This document shows positions 1-10,780 of a stretch of DNA of 39,092 nucleotides, one piece after another. Position numbers and translations under genes: made by a program. A model generated the notes under the pieces. It was not told the DNA's origin and made no database searches. It saw only the letters and a program-made list of their open reading frames with translations. How positions within the stretch are numbered: position 1 is the stretch's first letter; every line of letters begins with the position of its first letter. Source of the DNA: Poronia punctata (Eukaryota; Ascomycota; Sordariomycetes; Xylariales; Xylariaceae); the NCBI GenBank assembly GCA_022579005.1, contig MU401754.1, positions 1 to 39,092 of the forward strand. Direction: 5' to 3'.

Positions 1-640
1 AGCTTTTAAAAAAAGCAATTTTATATAAGCACTAGTTTTTTAATAGCAAACTAAGCTTATAACTTTAATAAATTATATTAACTATATTTAATAAAGTAAA
101 AAGTAAAAAATAGTGCTTAAATTAGCATAGCTAGTATATATATTAAATATATAAAATTAATTAATATATATATATAACTAGTTTATAAGTATATGTTGCT
201 TAACTTTTATAGTTAAATAACATTTATATTTATTTTAATTATATATTAATTAAGTAGTTTAACTTACGCTTTAACTATAAAAGCTATAAAATAAATTATG
301 CTTACTACTTAATTAAGTAGTAAGTAAAATGCGCTTTACGCTTTTTACTTTTTTAATATTAAATACTTTTTATTTTAGCTTTATTTTTAACGTTATAATT
401 ATTAAACAACTTAAAAGTATTTTTACTTAGTACTATATAGCGCGTATGCTTTATACTAAGTATATAAACCTTTTTTTTTATTAGTTATTATATATAACCT
501 TATTATTAATAAACTTAAAATAATTATAGCGCAATTTATAAAGCGCGCAATTAATTTTTTAATTAACGCGCTATATATATTATATCTTTTAAAATAAGCT
601 TTACTTATTTTTTTAATATTAAATTAATTATTGCTTAATT
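1..640. repeat. AT-rich RIP-degenerated repeat DNA, no gene
   Basis: Almost pure A/T sequence with stops in every frame and very few CpA or TpG dinucleotides, as expected after repeat-induced point mutation. Positions about 70-250 are an inverted copy of about 17268-17450, which shows that it is repetitive. A perfect 24-bp palindrome sits at 301-324. No coding domain could be recognised. Confidence 0.7.
70..250 (-). repeat. Foldback repeat R2, copy 1
   Basis: This stretch matches the reverse complement of about 17268-17450. It contains a hairpin with arms at 195-204 and 212-221. The arms are perfect in the other copy but carry a G-to-A change here, consistent with RIP. The family is not recognised. 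It could be a small non-autonomous element or part of a larger one. Confidence 0.6.
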
Positions 641-905
641 TGCTAATATATACTAAACGCTCTTTTACTTTAATAATAACTACTTAGTTATTTTTAAAGT
701 AAACCTATTATTTATTATAAATAATAATAATAAGTAAATAAAACTTTTAATTATTAAAACTTAGCAATATAGCTTATAACGTATAATTATATTGCATAAT
801 ACATAAAAAAAAGTGTTTTCTTTTTACTGTAAAGTTTTCTTATATTAAATAGGTAAAAGAAAACTTTTTATAAGAAAACTTTTTTTTTTATAGTAGTCCT
901 TACCT
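640..905 (-). repeat. Dispersed repeat R3, copy 1
   Basis: Positions about 640-905 align in inverted orientation with about 23540-23790. The clearest shared core is around 740-775, and a shared A/T-rich hairpin-like part is around 831-882. Within it, 13-bp arms at 831-843 and 870-882 can pair perfectly. The two copies flank the two gene islands at opposite ends. Identity of the element is unknown. Confidence 0.5.
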
Positions 906-1765
906 TAGCCGTATTCTTTTTACTGTGTAGGCTTTACATTAATTATGGTCTTCTTATAACCTGTTAGATCTAACACCTATATACCCTACAAGAGGTTTAG
1001 TAGGTAACTAGGTACTACGTAGTTACATCCTTCCTTCCTTTTTATTTTTCACTTCTTGAAAAGGGCCCACTACCTACCCTATTGGGTATTATCGTCAGCT
1101 TCACTTTTGACCTGACGATAATTGGGATGGATCCGACCTGCTAGGTCGTTAACATAGCAGCGAAAACATGACCTGGCTACCTACCTAGGTACGTAGCAAG
1201 GTCCAAAAAAAAGCGACTACAACCTACCTTGCATAGGAAACAAGCGGCCTGCCTTAATATATTTTTTATTTTTTTTCTAGTCAAGGTTAAAACCTTAGAA
1301 AAACAAAAAATTTAATACCTTTGGACGTAGCCCTTAGCAAAAGGTACGGGCAGGCAGAAGGGTTTTTTAGATTTCCTTTTTTCCCCCTTTTGCCCCTAAG
1401 CTTACAGGTAGAGTCACGTTATCCGATAGGGTACGGACAAGGTATGCGGTCTGCAGGTACCCCTGGCAACGCAGAATTGGTAAAAGACTTGCCCGCAGTG
1501 TCCCTTTTTTTCCTTACAAGGTAACCTAGGCTTAAGTATATTTTAGAAGCCTAAATACTCCTGCCGTCTATCTTAACATAACCTGAAAAGAGGTTATGTA
1601 GAGGGCTATTACTATATAGGTAGCGGGAGGCGTCGGCTGGCTATGGCCTTAGGTACTACCTTAGGTTAACCTATACCTATAGCCACAGTCGAGAGGTCAA
1701 GCCACCCTTCCCCCTTAAGATAGACGTTAAAATTCTACTACTACTACTACTACTACTACTACATA
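906..1765. other. Intergenic DNA between RIP block and MITE, no gene seen
   Basis: Base composition returns to mixed here and CpA/TpG reappear. The only open frame (about 1321-1524) starts at TTG and is low complexity, so it is not called. Inverted repeats are visible at 1088-1098/1112-1122 (11-bp stem) and 1565-1575/1716-1726 (11-bp stem, 140 bp apart, with a nested 8-bp pair at 1577-1584/1591-1598). Many TACCTAGG-like strings occur, as is common in ascomycete intergenic DNA. Some tracts may be lightly mutated old repeats. Confidence 0.5.
1735..1762. repeat. (CTA)n microsatellite
   Basis: About nine perfect CTA units run up to the left edge of the MITE. The MITE's TA target site follows immediately at 1764-1765. 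Confidence 0.95.
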
Positions 1766-2170
1766 TAGTGGGGACCTATTAAAAACGAGCAAAACCAAAC
1801 TTTTTTTCTAAACTTACAACTGCAATAACTTTGTTAATTTATAAGATATAAGGTTATATGTAATTTTAGTATATTAGGCATGCTATAATAAACATAAATA
1901 AAAAAAGAAAAATTTAATACCTATTTTATTTATTTAATTATATATGTTTTAAATTTTTGCTAAAAAAGTAGGTAAGTATATTCTTTAATAATGAAATTAA
2001 ATAAATAGGTATACATTAAGTATTTATATAATATAAAAGCTAATAATAGCTATTACATACCTTTATTTTTAATAGATATTAGACTATGTTGTAGTTATGT
2101 TATATATTGTTAAACATGTTGAGTTTTGGTGTAAAACATCGTGGTGCTCGTTTCTAATGGGTCCCCACTG
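1766..2170. mobile_element. 405-bp MITE, Tc1/mariner-type (TA duplication)
   Basis: The element has 26-bp terminal inverted repeats, 1766-1791 and 2145-2170, that agree at all but three positions. All three differences are C/T or G/A transitions. The termini read cagtggggacc inward on the right and tagtggggacc on the left. A TA dinucleotide flanks each side (1764-1765 and 2171-2172), the target preference of the Tc1/mariner superfamily. The interior is A/T-rich with no transposase frame, so this is a non-autonomous miniature element. It lies about 160 bp upstream of the start codon of the small gene at 2330, so it is in that gene's probable promoter or 5' leader. Confidence 0.8.
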
Positions 2171-2329
2171 TAGTTACCCCCTGGCGTTAAATATAACAAC
2201 AACAACAACTGCCATTAATGCAGGTCTACAGCAGGGGCCCAGTCGACGTACGTCTTACCACTTCTGCTTTTAAGTGACGACCGTGCTTGTCGGACAAGTT
2301 ATGCTAGGCATAACACTAATGCCCCTTGA
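2171..2329 (+). promoter_or_regulatory. Leader/promoter region of the 2330 gene
   Basis: This is mixed-composition DNA between the MITE and the chosen ATG. It contains an (AAC)5 run at 2195-2209. A possible 5'-leader intron or upstream exon cannot be excluded. GTACGT at 2248-2253 is a good donor, and a CTAAT branch-like string precedes TAG at 2334-2336. However, joining these sites at the simplest phase from the ATG at 2218 does not keep the main frame. Confidence 0.35.
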
Positions 2330-3237
2330 ATGATAGGTACTTCGAGCGGCTCAGTCTCGCGGCAACTACAGTCTGCTCAAATCAGTGGCCGTCGGTCTGC
2401 CGTGCAGATGAATGTCCAGCTGCAGGACTCCGCATTGCCCGCGCCGGCCCAGACGGCGTCGGAGTCGGGATCACAGGCACAACGATTGCCTACTCCTCAG
2501 TCCATGGCCCCGTCTCCCCTTCTCATGGGCCGTGATCCGCTCCATACCAGAGCACCTAGCTTGGGCGAACTTCATCAGGAGCTTGAAGCCGAACAGGAAG
2601 GACAAGTAGTAGGTTAATGTTGATATGGTTCGTGGATGACTGTATAGTCTCTAATTTGGATTAACGTGCCAGAACCGACTACTGCACATGATACGCCAGC
2701 AGCAGCTTCAACTCCAGCAGCTTCAAGCCACCCAAACACCCAACTTACAGACTAGTCAGAACCAGCCAAGTTTGAACTTTGATGATACCCTTTCCAGCGC
2801 CACCAGGTCCGCGTCCATATCTCATTCCTCAAGTACCTTTCCTGTAACGTCGGGACCAACCCCTCGGTCGCCCTCCGAGGCGCCGCAGCCGCGTTTCTCT
2901 GACGATGCGTCACGAGAAATTCTGGACGTTCCTCACCGCACATCCATAACACCCAGTCGTGGCTCGCCTTCCCCAAGGCTCCCGCCAGGCACCACTAGTC
3001 AAGAAGCTGAACTCAACCTTTCAAATATTCGCGACGAGGTCACGTATTATCAAGCCGAGACACAATCCCTGAGCCGCGAAAATCAAATGCTGCGCAATAG
3101 AATCCACGAGCTTGGTAAGTTGTCTTACTTCGATCTTCGGCGTAATCTCATTTCGTTTAGGGCTAATGCGGATGCATCGACATTCAGAGAGGCAGCTGCG
3201 CGAGGCACAGGCTACCACAACGACTACGGGGGAGTGA
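2330..3237 (+). CDS. Conserved fungal Ser/Pro/Gln-rich coiled-coil protein, unknown function
   Basis: Three exons are proposed: 2330-2608, 2673-3114 and 3188-3237. They give a 256-residue product ending at TGA 3235-3237. Splicing restores two continuous coiled-coil segments. Residues about 79-111 have GELHQELEAEQE joined to VNRLLHMIRQQQ across intron 1. Residues about 203-248 have SRENQMLRNRIHEL joined to ERQLREAQ across intron 2. The linker (about 112-200) is rich in Ser, Pro and Thr and predicted disordered. No catalytic or DNA-binding motif or membrane segment is seen. I recall this arrangement (short Glu/Gln coiled coil, disordered linker, RENQML coiled coil) from uncharacterised proteins of Pezizomycotina, but cannot verify it. 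ATG 2330 follows an in-frame stop at 2327-2329, so either this is the start or an upstream exon exists. The C-terminus is uncertain: a GTGAAT donor-like site overlaps the stop, and an open frame continues to 3422. Confidence 0.65.
2609..2672 (+). other. Intron 1 of the coiled-coil gene
   Basis: This is a 64-bp intron in phase 0 with donor GTAGGT and acceptor CCAG. A CTAAT branch-like string is at 2651-2655. Removing it continues the coiled-coil heptads without a break, whereas reading through reaches TAA within three codons. Confidence 0.75.
3115..3187 (+). other. Intron 2 of the coiled-coil gene
   Basis: This is a 73-bp intron with the consensus donor GTAAGT and acceptor TTCAG. A GCTAAT branch-like string lies about 25 bases upstream of the acceptor. 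It splits a Glu codon, and the join gives HELERQLREAQ, a natural continuation of the coiled coil. An earlier AG at about 3159 (TTTAG) would give a non-coiled-coil sequence and is less likely. Confidence 0.75.
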
Positions 3238-3660
3238 ATACATCTGACGCAACCCACCTACTCAAATTCGGTTTGGAAGGCCGATGCGACCATTATATTT
3301 CCCGGGACAACTCGCAGCTCACTGTCGCACCAAACAGGAAGAAGCGTAGAATACAGTGCCCACTCCCTTCTGACAGTGTAATGACTAGGATAAATCATTC
3401 CATGGATGATGGACCCTATTGACCATGATTATCCCGCGGTATCCAGGCCTAATGTTTCTGCAAATCTATGGAAAGTGGCTATTTACCACGTCCGTGCAAT
3501 CAGCGCCAAATAAGGAAATTATAATGTCAGCAAGTCGGCAAGGATAAGTAGGAGATCATGCGAAGAGATATACTCCCTTAAGACGATATGTATTCTTGTT
3601 CTTCATGTTAGTAAGTGTTGTTATAGAGTGGGTCTTGAAAAATAACAATCGGTTTTTTTC
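3238..3660 (+). other. 3' untranslated region or undetected terminal exon
   Basis: Mixed-composition DNA lies between the proposed stop and the AT-rich block. The frame of the ORF that reads through intron 2 stays open to 3422 (THLLKFGLEG...), but its residues do not resemble the preceding protein. A third intron (donor at 3234, several CAG acceptors between about 3310 and 3356) could give a different tail. An AAATAAGG string near 3508 could serve in polyadenylation. I see nothing else that resembles a gene. Confidence 0.4.
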
Positions 3661-6600
3661 TACAGCTTTTCTATCTTATAAAACCTTGTATTATGCTATA
3701 TATAATAAAATATAAAATAATAATAATTTTTTTTTAAAAAAAATTAGGCTTTATTATATTTTATATATATTAAAAATAATATATATAAATTAAATAAATA
3801 GTTTTTAATTAAATATAAAAATATAAATATAAAATTATTAAAAATTATATAATAAAGCACCTACTTAAAAAAACTACTTATTAAGCTATTTATATATAAA
3901 CTATAATAGGTAATAAATATAGCTACTAATATAAAAACTAATATACCTTTAAATGTAAAATTTAATTTAAACATAAAAAAATATATATATATATAACTTA
4001 GTATTGTTTATACTTTTTTATGTTTTTTTTATTTTAAGTATTTATTATAGCTTTTACTATAAAAATACTTTTATTTACAACTTTAATTTAGTAGCTTATT
4101 TTATTGCTTAAAGCTTTAATAAAAAAGTAGTAATAAGTAATTATAGTAAGTGTTTTTTATTTTTAATTTAAAACCTTTATTTTAATAGCTTTATAACCTT
4201 TATACCTTTTTATTATTATAATCTTTTTTTTATAAAAAAGCAAACTTGTTTTAAGTTATATAAGTAATAAAAAGAAGAAAAAACCTTTTAATTTAATTAT
4301 AAACTAAATAAGTAGTTTTTAAAACTAGTACTTTTAAGTAAAGCAAGGTTACTTTTAGTATATATAGTAGCTTAAAGTAATAAAGGCCTTAAATTTCTAG
4401 TTTTTTTTTGCTACGCTATAGCTAGTTTTTAAAAAGTAAGCGCTAATTTTGCTTTATATTAGTTATATTTGTTTTTAGTTAATTTCTAAGTCCTTTAAAT
4501 AGTTTTAATTATAAAGGTAGCCTAGTTAAAATTTAAATATTTATAGTTATTAAATATATAGTTTTTTAGTCTTTTTTTATATAACGCCTTATTTAGTTAT
4601 TACTTTATAAAAGTAGTTTATTATTATTAAAATAAAGTTTAATAAAAGTTTTTTCTTTAGCAATATATAGCTACTTAGTTAGTTATTTTAAAAGTCTAGG
4701 TTTTTTTAAATATGCTTTATAGTACTAATATAACTTAAAAAAAGCATGCTTTAAGTTAAAAGCAAAGTACTAAGTATTATTTAAATTTTACCTTTTTTAT
4801 AATACTTAGTAATATAATTTTCTATATTAAATATAAAAACTAAAAACTTTTTTAACTTTTTATTTTTTATTACTAATATTTTAATTAATTCTTTTAAGCA
4901 GTTTAAGTAGTACTTAACTTAGTAATAAGTTATTAAAGTACTTATAAAGTTAATTAGCATAAAACTATTAGTTTTTTTACTAATTAAATATTAAATCTAA
5001 GCAATAAGTATTTTTAAATTTAGCTTTTAAAATATAATAATATTAATAAGTTAAAAAAAGTCTAACTTATTACTAAGTTAATTTATTTACGTTCTTATTT
5101 TTTTTATAATATATACTAAGTTTTTTATATTAAAGTTAAGTTTTTTTTTATCTTTATTAGCTTATATTGTTATTTGCTTTTAAGCTTTTATTACTGCTTG
5201 CTTTATAATAATAATATATTTTTAAACTTTTAAAGCAAACTTTTAAGCTTTTTAATATATTAGTTATTTAGTTAGCATTAAATTAATAAAACTTTTAGTT
5301 ATAAACTTTTAGTTATAACTTATTTTTATTAGTTTTTTATAATAACCTTTTAAAAAAATAGTTTTTTTAAAAAACTTTATATAGTATAAAAGCTTAAACT
5401 ATATTTATAGCTAGTAAACCTTAAAACTAATTATCTTAAAAATAATTAATATATAATTAAAGTTGTTACTTTAAATATTAATTTATAATTTTAACTTAAC
5501 TAGTAGTTTGTTTATGCTTTATAGTAGCAAAGTTAAGCTTAGTACTATAAATATAAGTTAACTTGTTTATAAAATTAAAAATAAATTAAAAACTTTAATT
5601 ACTAGTAAAGCTTTTTAGCTATTTAAAAACTTAATAAAGCTTTTTATAATATATTTAAGCTATATTTTTAGCTATTACTATATTTTTATAAGCAATTATT
5701 TATAATAGTTTAAAAAAGCTATTAATAATTATTAGCATATTATTATAACTATGCTTATTATAAAAAAGCTTTTAAGTTTAAACCTAAACATTGCTAAAAA
5801 TATTTTAGTACTAAAAAAAAGTTAACTTTTTTAGTACTTTATTTTTAAACGCTTTAGCAGCTTTATATAAGCAGTTTACAATATATTTATTTATATTTTT
5901 ATATAAACTAGCTTACTAATATTATTAAAACACTAGTTTATAAGTCTTTTTATAGCTTAAATATATAGCAATAATAAAAGCATAAGCTTTATAAATAATT
6001 TCGGTTTTAAAGTTTATTATATTAAGTACTACTAATTAACTTTTATAAAGCAACAGCTTTTTTATTATTAACTAATTTAAATCCTTAGCTTAGGCTTAGT
6101 TTTATAGCTTTTAAAAATTAAAATGCTTTTTATTAGCTTATAAAATAGTATTAATTAATATATAACTTAATAAATTAAATACTTTTTAATCTTTTATAAT
6201 ATAAATCTTGGTCTTTTAAATAGCTAGTTAAAACAAGGCTATAGTTTTTTATTTTTATTTTTTTCCTATTAAGTTTTTAAATCTTTTTAAAGTTATAATA
6301 AAATATTAACTAAAGTATTTTTTGCTTTTAAATAATAAGTAATAATAAAGTTATATTAAAATATTAACTTAGCTTACTTAGCTTGCTTTAAGTTAAGTAT
6401 TTTTTTAACTATAAAGTATTTAAATGCTAAATAATTTATTAAAATTATAAAAGGTTTTTAGTTTTATAATTTAACTAATTTTGCTTTTTAATAAAGTAAG
6501 CCTTTAATAACTATAAGGATTTTTTTATTATAAATTTTATAATTTAATTTAGCTTTATATAAAGTTTTTAAATAAAAAGCTATAAGTTTTTTATTATTGT

Positions 6601-7650
6601 TTATAAAATCCTTTTAAAATAATACTTTAATTACTACTTTATTAAATATATTAGTTTTTATAAAGGTTTTAGTTTTTTTTTAAAAAAGTATTAAAAATAA
6701 GTGCTTTTTTAGAGTTTTATTTAATTAGTTAAAAGCTTTTCAATATTTTTTTGTTTACTATAATATTAAAGTTATAGTTATTGAGTTATTTAAACGCTTT
6801 GCTATTTTTTTATATTTGTAAATAAAATAATAATAAAAGTTATAAAAGCTAAAAATAACTACACTTTTTTTAACCTAGCTTTTTTTTTTATAAAAAAGGT
6901 TTTAATTTTAAATTACTTTTACTTTGCTTAAATATACTTTTACGCTATTAGTGCTAGTAATAAATTTAAAAAACTTAGTTTTAGTAATATAAAACTTATA
7001 TTTTTTAATATTAGGTTATAATCTTACTGCTTTTAATTAATTAAAAACTTAAAATATATAGTACCTATATTTTAGTTTTATATTTAAATATATAAAAATA
7101 TTGTTAATATAAATAATATAAATAATATAAAATATATTAAAATAGGTTTAAAGCATATTATTAATAAATTGCTAAAAAATAGCTAGTTTATTTATTAAGC
7201 TAAAAAAGCACTTTAAATGTATATATTTTATACTTTATTTAAAAAGCTATTAAGGTTTTATTTCTTTTTAGCTATTTTAATATAATAAAAAGCTTATTAA
7301 ATATTAATTTCTATAAACTATTTTGCTTTAATAAGTTAAGCTAGTATTTTATTAATTAGTAGTAAAAGATAGCAGTTTTTTTATATTGTAGCGTTTAGCT
7401 TTTAGTAGTTAATATAAAAATAAAGCAATTTATTTCTTTTTTAAGCAAACAGCACTAGTACTGCTTAAAAACTAAAATAGGTTTTATAAAGCTTTTTTTT
7501 AAGTTATTTTAAATATATTTTTAACAAGTCTTTGCTTTTTTTAACATTATTTTATATAAAAAGGTATATTTTAAAAAATTAAATTTTTTATTAAAGTAAT
7601 ATAATAATCTACTTTTTTTAATAAGGTAATATTTTATTAAAGCTTGCTTT
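3661..7650. repeat. AT-rich RIP-degenerated block, element not identified
   Basis: About 4 kb of almost pure A/T starts abruptly after the 2330 gene. CpA and TpG are nearly absent, TpA is dominant, and C survives mainly in CpT and CpG. All frames are closed. I could not recognise a reverse transcriptase, integrase or transposase on either strand, and saw no clear match to the other blocks by eye. It is most likely one or more old transposons. Confidence 0.6.
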
Positions 7651-7883
7651 TATAATAGGGTACCTACTTATAAGACCTACTAGCTACACTATAAGTATAT
7701 AGACTATATATAAGCTAAACTTACGCTAACTATTAGCTATAGTTTAGCTAGTTATACTTTTTTAATTTTTTTAGCTAGCTTAGTTATTTACTAAGTTAAC
7801 TAAATAAAAGTTATTTAATATATTTAGTTTTTAAATTGCTAGCAACATTACTTTATAACTACTTTATTGCTTTAACTTTTATA
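7651..7883 (+). repeat. Terminal repeat (LTR-like) of gypsy copy A
   Basis: The segment is shared with copy C (inverted, about 17040-17272), copy B left (about 24043-24290), copy B right (inverted, 28925-29159) and a solo copy (18025-18240). Less mutated copies begin with a TAACAAGGCAC-like string, consistent with an original TG start changed to TA. Shared core strings are ttgctagcaa and gttatttaatata. Confidence 0.7.
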
Positions 7884-10150
7884 CTTTTTTATTTTTATAT
7901 TTTAAGTTATAATATAATATTTAGTAAAAGAATTTAAATTAAAAACTAAAAATAGTTTATAACTGCTAGGTAAATAATTAGCAATAATATAAATAAGCTT
8001 AATAAACTTAATATTAAAAATAAGTAATAAAAACTAAAAAAACTAGCTAATAGTTAAGCTAAATTTATAAATAGTTAAAAATAAAAAAGTAATAATAAAT
8101 GTAATAAAAAAAGCAAAAAACTTAATAGTAAATTAAAAAACTTAAAATAAGAGGTGCTACTTATTAAAATAAATAACTAGCTAATAGCTAGCAACCTTTA
8201 AAAAAGTTAAAAAAGTAAAGGCTATTTTTTTTACTTTAGCTTGCTATTATATAATAGCTTATTTAATAAAAGCTTTTATTATAATAGTTTTTATAAAAGT
8301 TTAAAAAGCTAAGGTAATAATTTTTTAAATTAAATTATTAATATAATAAATTAAAATATATAGTTGCTTTAGCTACCTACTAAGTAAAAAAAGACTTAAT
8401 ATAAAAATAACGTAAAAGCTTTTATATATAATTATAAGTAATTAAAATAAAAGATTATTGCTATAAAAATTAAAAATTAAATTATAGTTATAAAAAAAGC
8501 AATTAATAAAAGCTTAGCTATAAAGATTTAATATAAATTACTTAAGCTTTAATATAAGCTAAGTTTAAAATTTAAATAAATTAGCGTACTTATTAAAATA
8601 TACTAAATTATAATAACTTAAAAAAAAAGCTATCTTTAAAGATTTTTAAAAGTTTATTTAAAAAAAAAACATTAACTTAAAGCTATTTAAGTAAACTTTT
8701 TAAAAATAGCTATATAAAATAAAATAGTAAAAAAACTTAAAAACTTAAAAAAAAGAATTATTAACAAGTGCTAGTATAAAAGTTTAAAAGCGCTATATTA
8801 TTAAAAAAAAATAGCTAACTAGCTTTTAACTATTAATATAAACTTTTAAAACAACTAAAAAAGGTTTTAATAAAGCAGTATATATTGCTTAATAATATAA
8901 TAATAATATATTAAAAAGCTAAAAAATAATAAAGCACTTAGTACTATACTAATAAAAAATATTAACTACTATATAAGCAAAAATATGCTAAACGCTTGCT
9001 AAAGTAAAAAAAGTTAGTAAATAATTTAAAAGTACTTAAATAGTTTTTAAAAAAAACTAATAACTTATTTAAGTAATAAATAAATTAGAATTAAAATAAA
9101 TTAATATATACTAATAATAGCTTTATAAAATATTATTACTATATTAAAAAAAGCTATATAGCTAAGTATTATTTAAAAAATAAGCAATTAGCATTAAATT
9201 ATTAGTTAAGCAAAGTTAAGCAAAAACTATTAAAATAGCTTAAAAGTAAAATATAAAATACTTAAGTAGCTTAGTTAAACTTTAAAAATAAAAAGTTAAA
9301 AGCTAAGCTAAAGTAAAATAATATATTTAATTTACTTTAGTAAAGTTTTATAAAGTATTTAATACTATAAAGCTATTTTAAATAATAGCTATAGTTTTTT
9401 AAGCAGTAAGCAAAAGCTAAAAAAAGTTATTATAAATATAAATATAAAAGCTTAAGTTAATATTATATATAAAAACTTTTAAAAAAAGCACTTATAAAAA
9501 GTAAATATTTTACTTTTTTTATTAATAAAACTAAATAAAAAGCTAATAAAATGCTAAGTAGCTTATATAGCTAGTTTTTAAATAATTAATACTTAAAAAA
9601 TTAAGCAAACTTTTAAGCAAGTATTTTATATAATATATAAAAAGTAAAAAATATTAAAGCTTTTAATATTATAACTAAAAATAAGTTAGTTAAGTATATT
9701 ATTAAATATAGCCTTTACTTAGTAGTTTTATAGTAAATATTAAAAAATAAATTTTAAAAAGTTTGCTAAAAACGTAGTTAATAATTAAGCAATATATGTT
9801 AATAACCTAATAAGTATAAGTATTAGTTTTTTTAAAAAAGTTACTATTTTTTAAAATTAATAATAAGCTTAGTATAAAAAATAAAATTAATTTATTTAAG
9901 TATTTTAAAACCTTTTAGCATATATATTTTAAGCTATTAGTAAAAAAGTTATTAGTTTTAAAAAAAGTATAATATATAATAAACTTAGTAAAAAAGGCAT
10001 AAGTACTATTTAGTTTAGTTTATTTTATTATAAAAGCTTAATAGTAAGTGCTTAAAAAGTACTTTAAAAAAACTTTTAAATAAGCTATATATAATACTTA
10101 AAAGTAAACGCAAAAGCTTTTATTTTATTTATACTTAAAAAAAACCTATA

Positions 10151-10780
10151 AAGCGTTGCATTAATTATAAAAGCTTAAATAAGGTAATTATAAAAAATAA
10201 GTATTTTTTACTTTTTATATTAAAAGTAATAAATAAGCTAAAGTTAGCAAAAATCTTTTTAAAGCTAAACTTTTATAACGCTTATTATTATATTTAAATT
10301 AAACATAGCAATAAGTAAAAAATTATGTTTTAAATAAAATATAAGCATTTTAAGTATATAGTTATACTTTTTAAATTAACTAATACTTTTATAACTTTTT
10401 AAGCTTATATATATAAAGCGCTAGCTAAGCTAGTAAATTATATTTATATAGTTTACTTAAATAATATTATAGTTTTTTTTAAAAAATATAAAAAAATATA
10501 AAAAGCACTTTTAATTAGTTTATAAGCAGTTAGCAAAATATTAACTATTTATAAAACTATTAAAGTATAAATTTTTTAAAATAAAAATAAAGATTTTAAA
10601 GTTTATTATTATAACTAAAAAAATAAAAATAAATTTTTAAAAAGTTGCTACTATTTAAAAGTAAAAAGTACTAACTTTAGTATATAATATATAAGGATTT
10701 TTAAAGTTTATAAACTTTTATAAAAAGTTTATAGCCAAATATATAAACGTTATAATACTAATTATAGCTATTTTAAAAAG
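10151..10780 (+). pseudogene. Gypsy Pol remnant (reverse transcriptase and start of RNase H), copy A
   Basis: Conceptual translation around stop codons recovers Ty3/Gypsy reverse transcriptase blocks in order. These are an NYKSLNKVIIKNKYF block (family DYRxLNxxTxxxxYPLP), KLNFYNAYYYI (family KLDLRxAYHxI), HFKYIVILFKLTNT (family HFEYxVMPFGLTNAP) and VNYIYIVYLNNI (family YLDDI, with both catalytic Asp now Asn). Further on, FYKKFIAKYI matches the NFYRRFI motif at the start of RNase H. Each deviation fits G-to-A or C-to-T mutation. The gene is inactive, with several in-frame stops and lost active-site residues. Confidence 0.8.

Noticed and set aside
1..905. Possible mitochondrial or plastid origin of the AT-rich tracts
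   Set aside because: The tracts contain retrotransposon Pol remnants with C-to-T/G-to-A stops, LTRs and nuclear genes in between. RIP explains the composition better.
1321..1524. 67-codon open frame on the plus strand
   Set aside because: It starts at TTG, is low complexity with Phe/Pro/Leu runs, has no homology that I recognise and no splice context.
1735..1762. Telomere-like or CRISPR-like array
   Set aside because: The repeats are a plain trinucleotide run. No TTAGGG array and no regularly spaced repeats with unique spacers were seen anywhere.
3021..3257. Minus-strand open frames over the coiled-coil gene (also 2752-2976)
   Set aside because: They are shadows of the plus-strand gene, whose splice sites and coiled coils are coherent.
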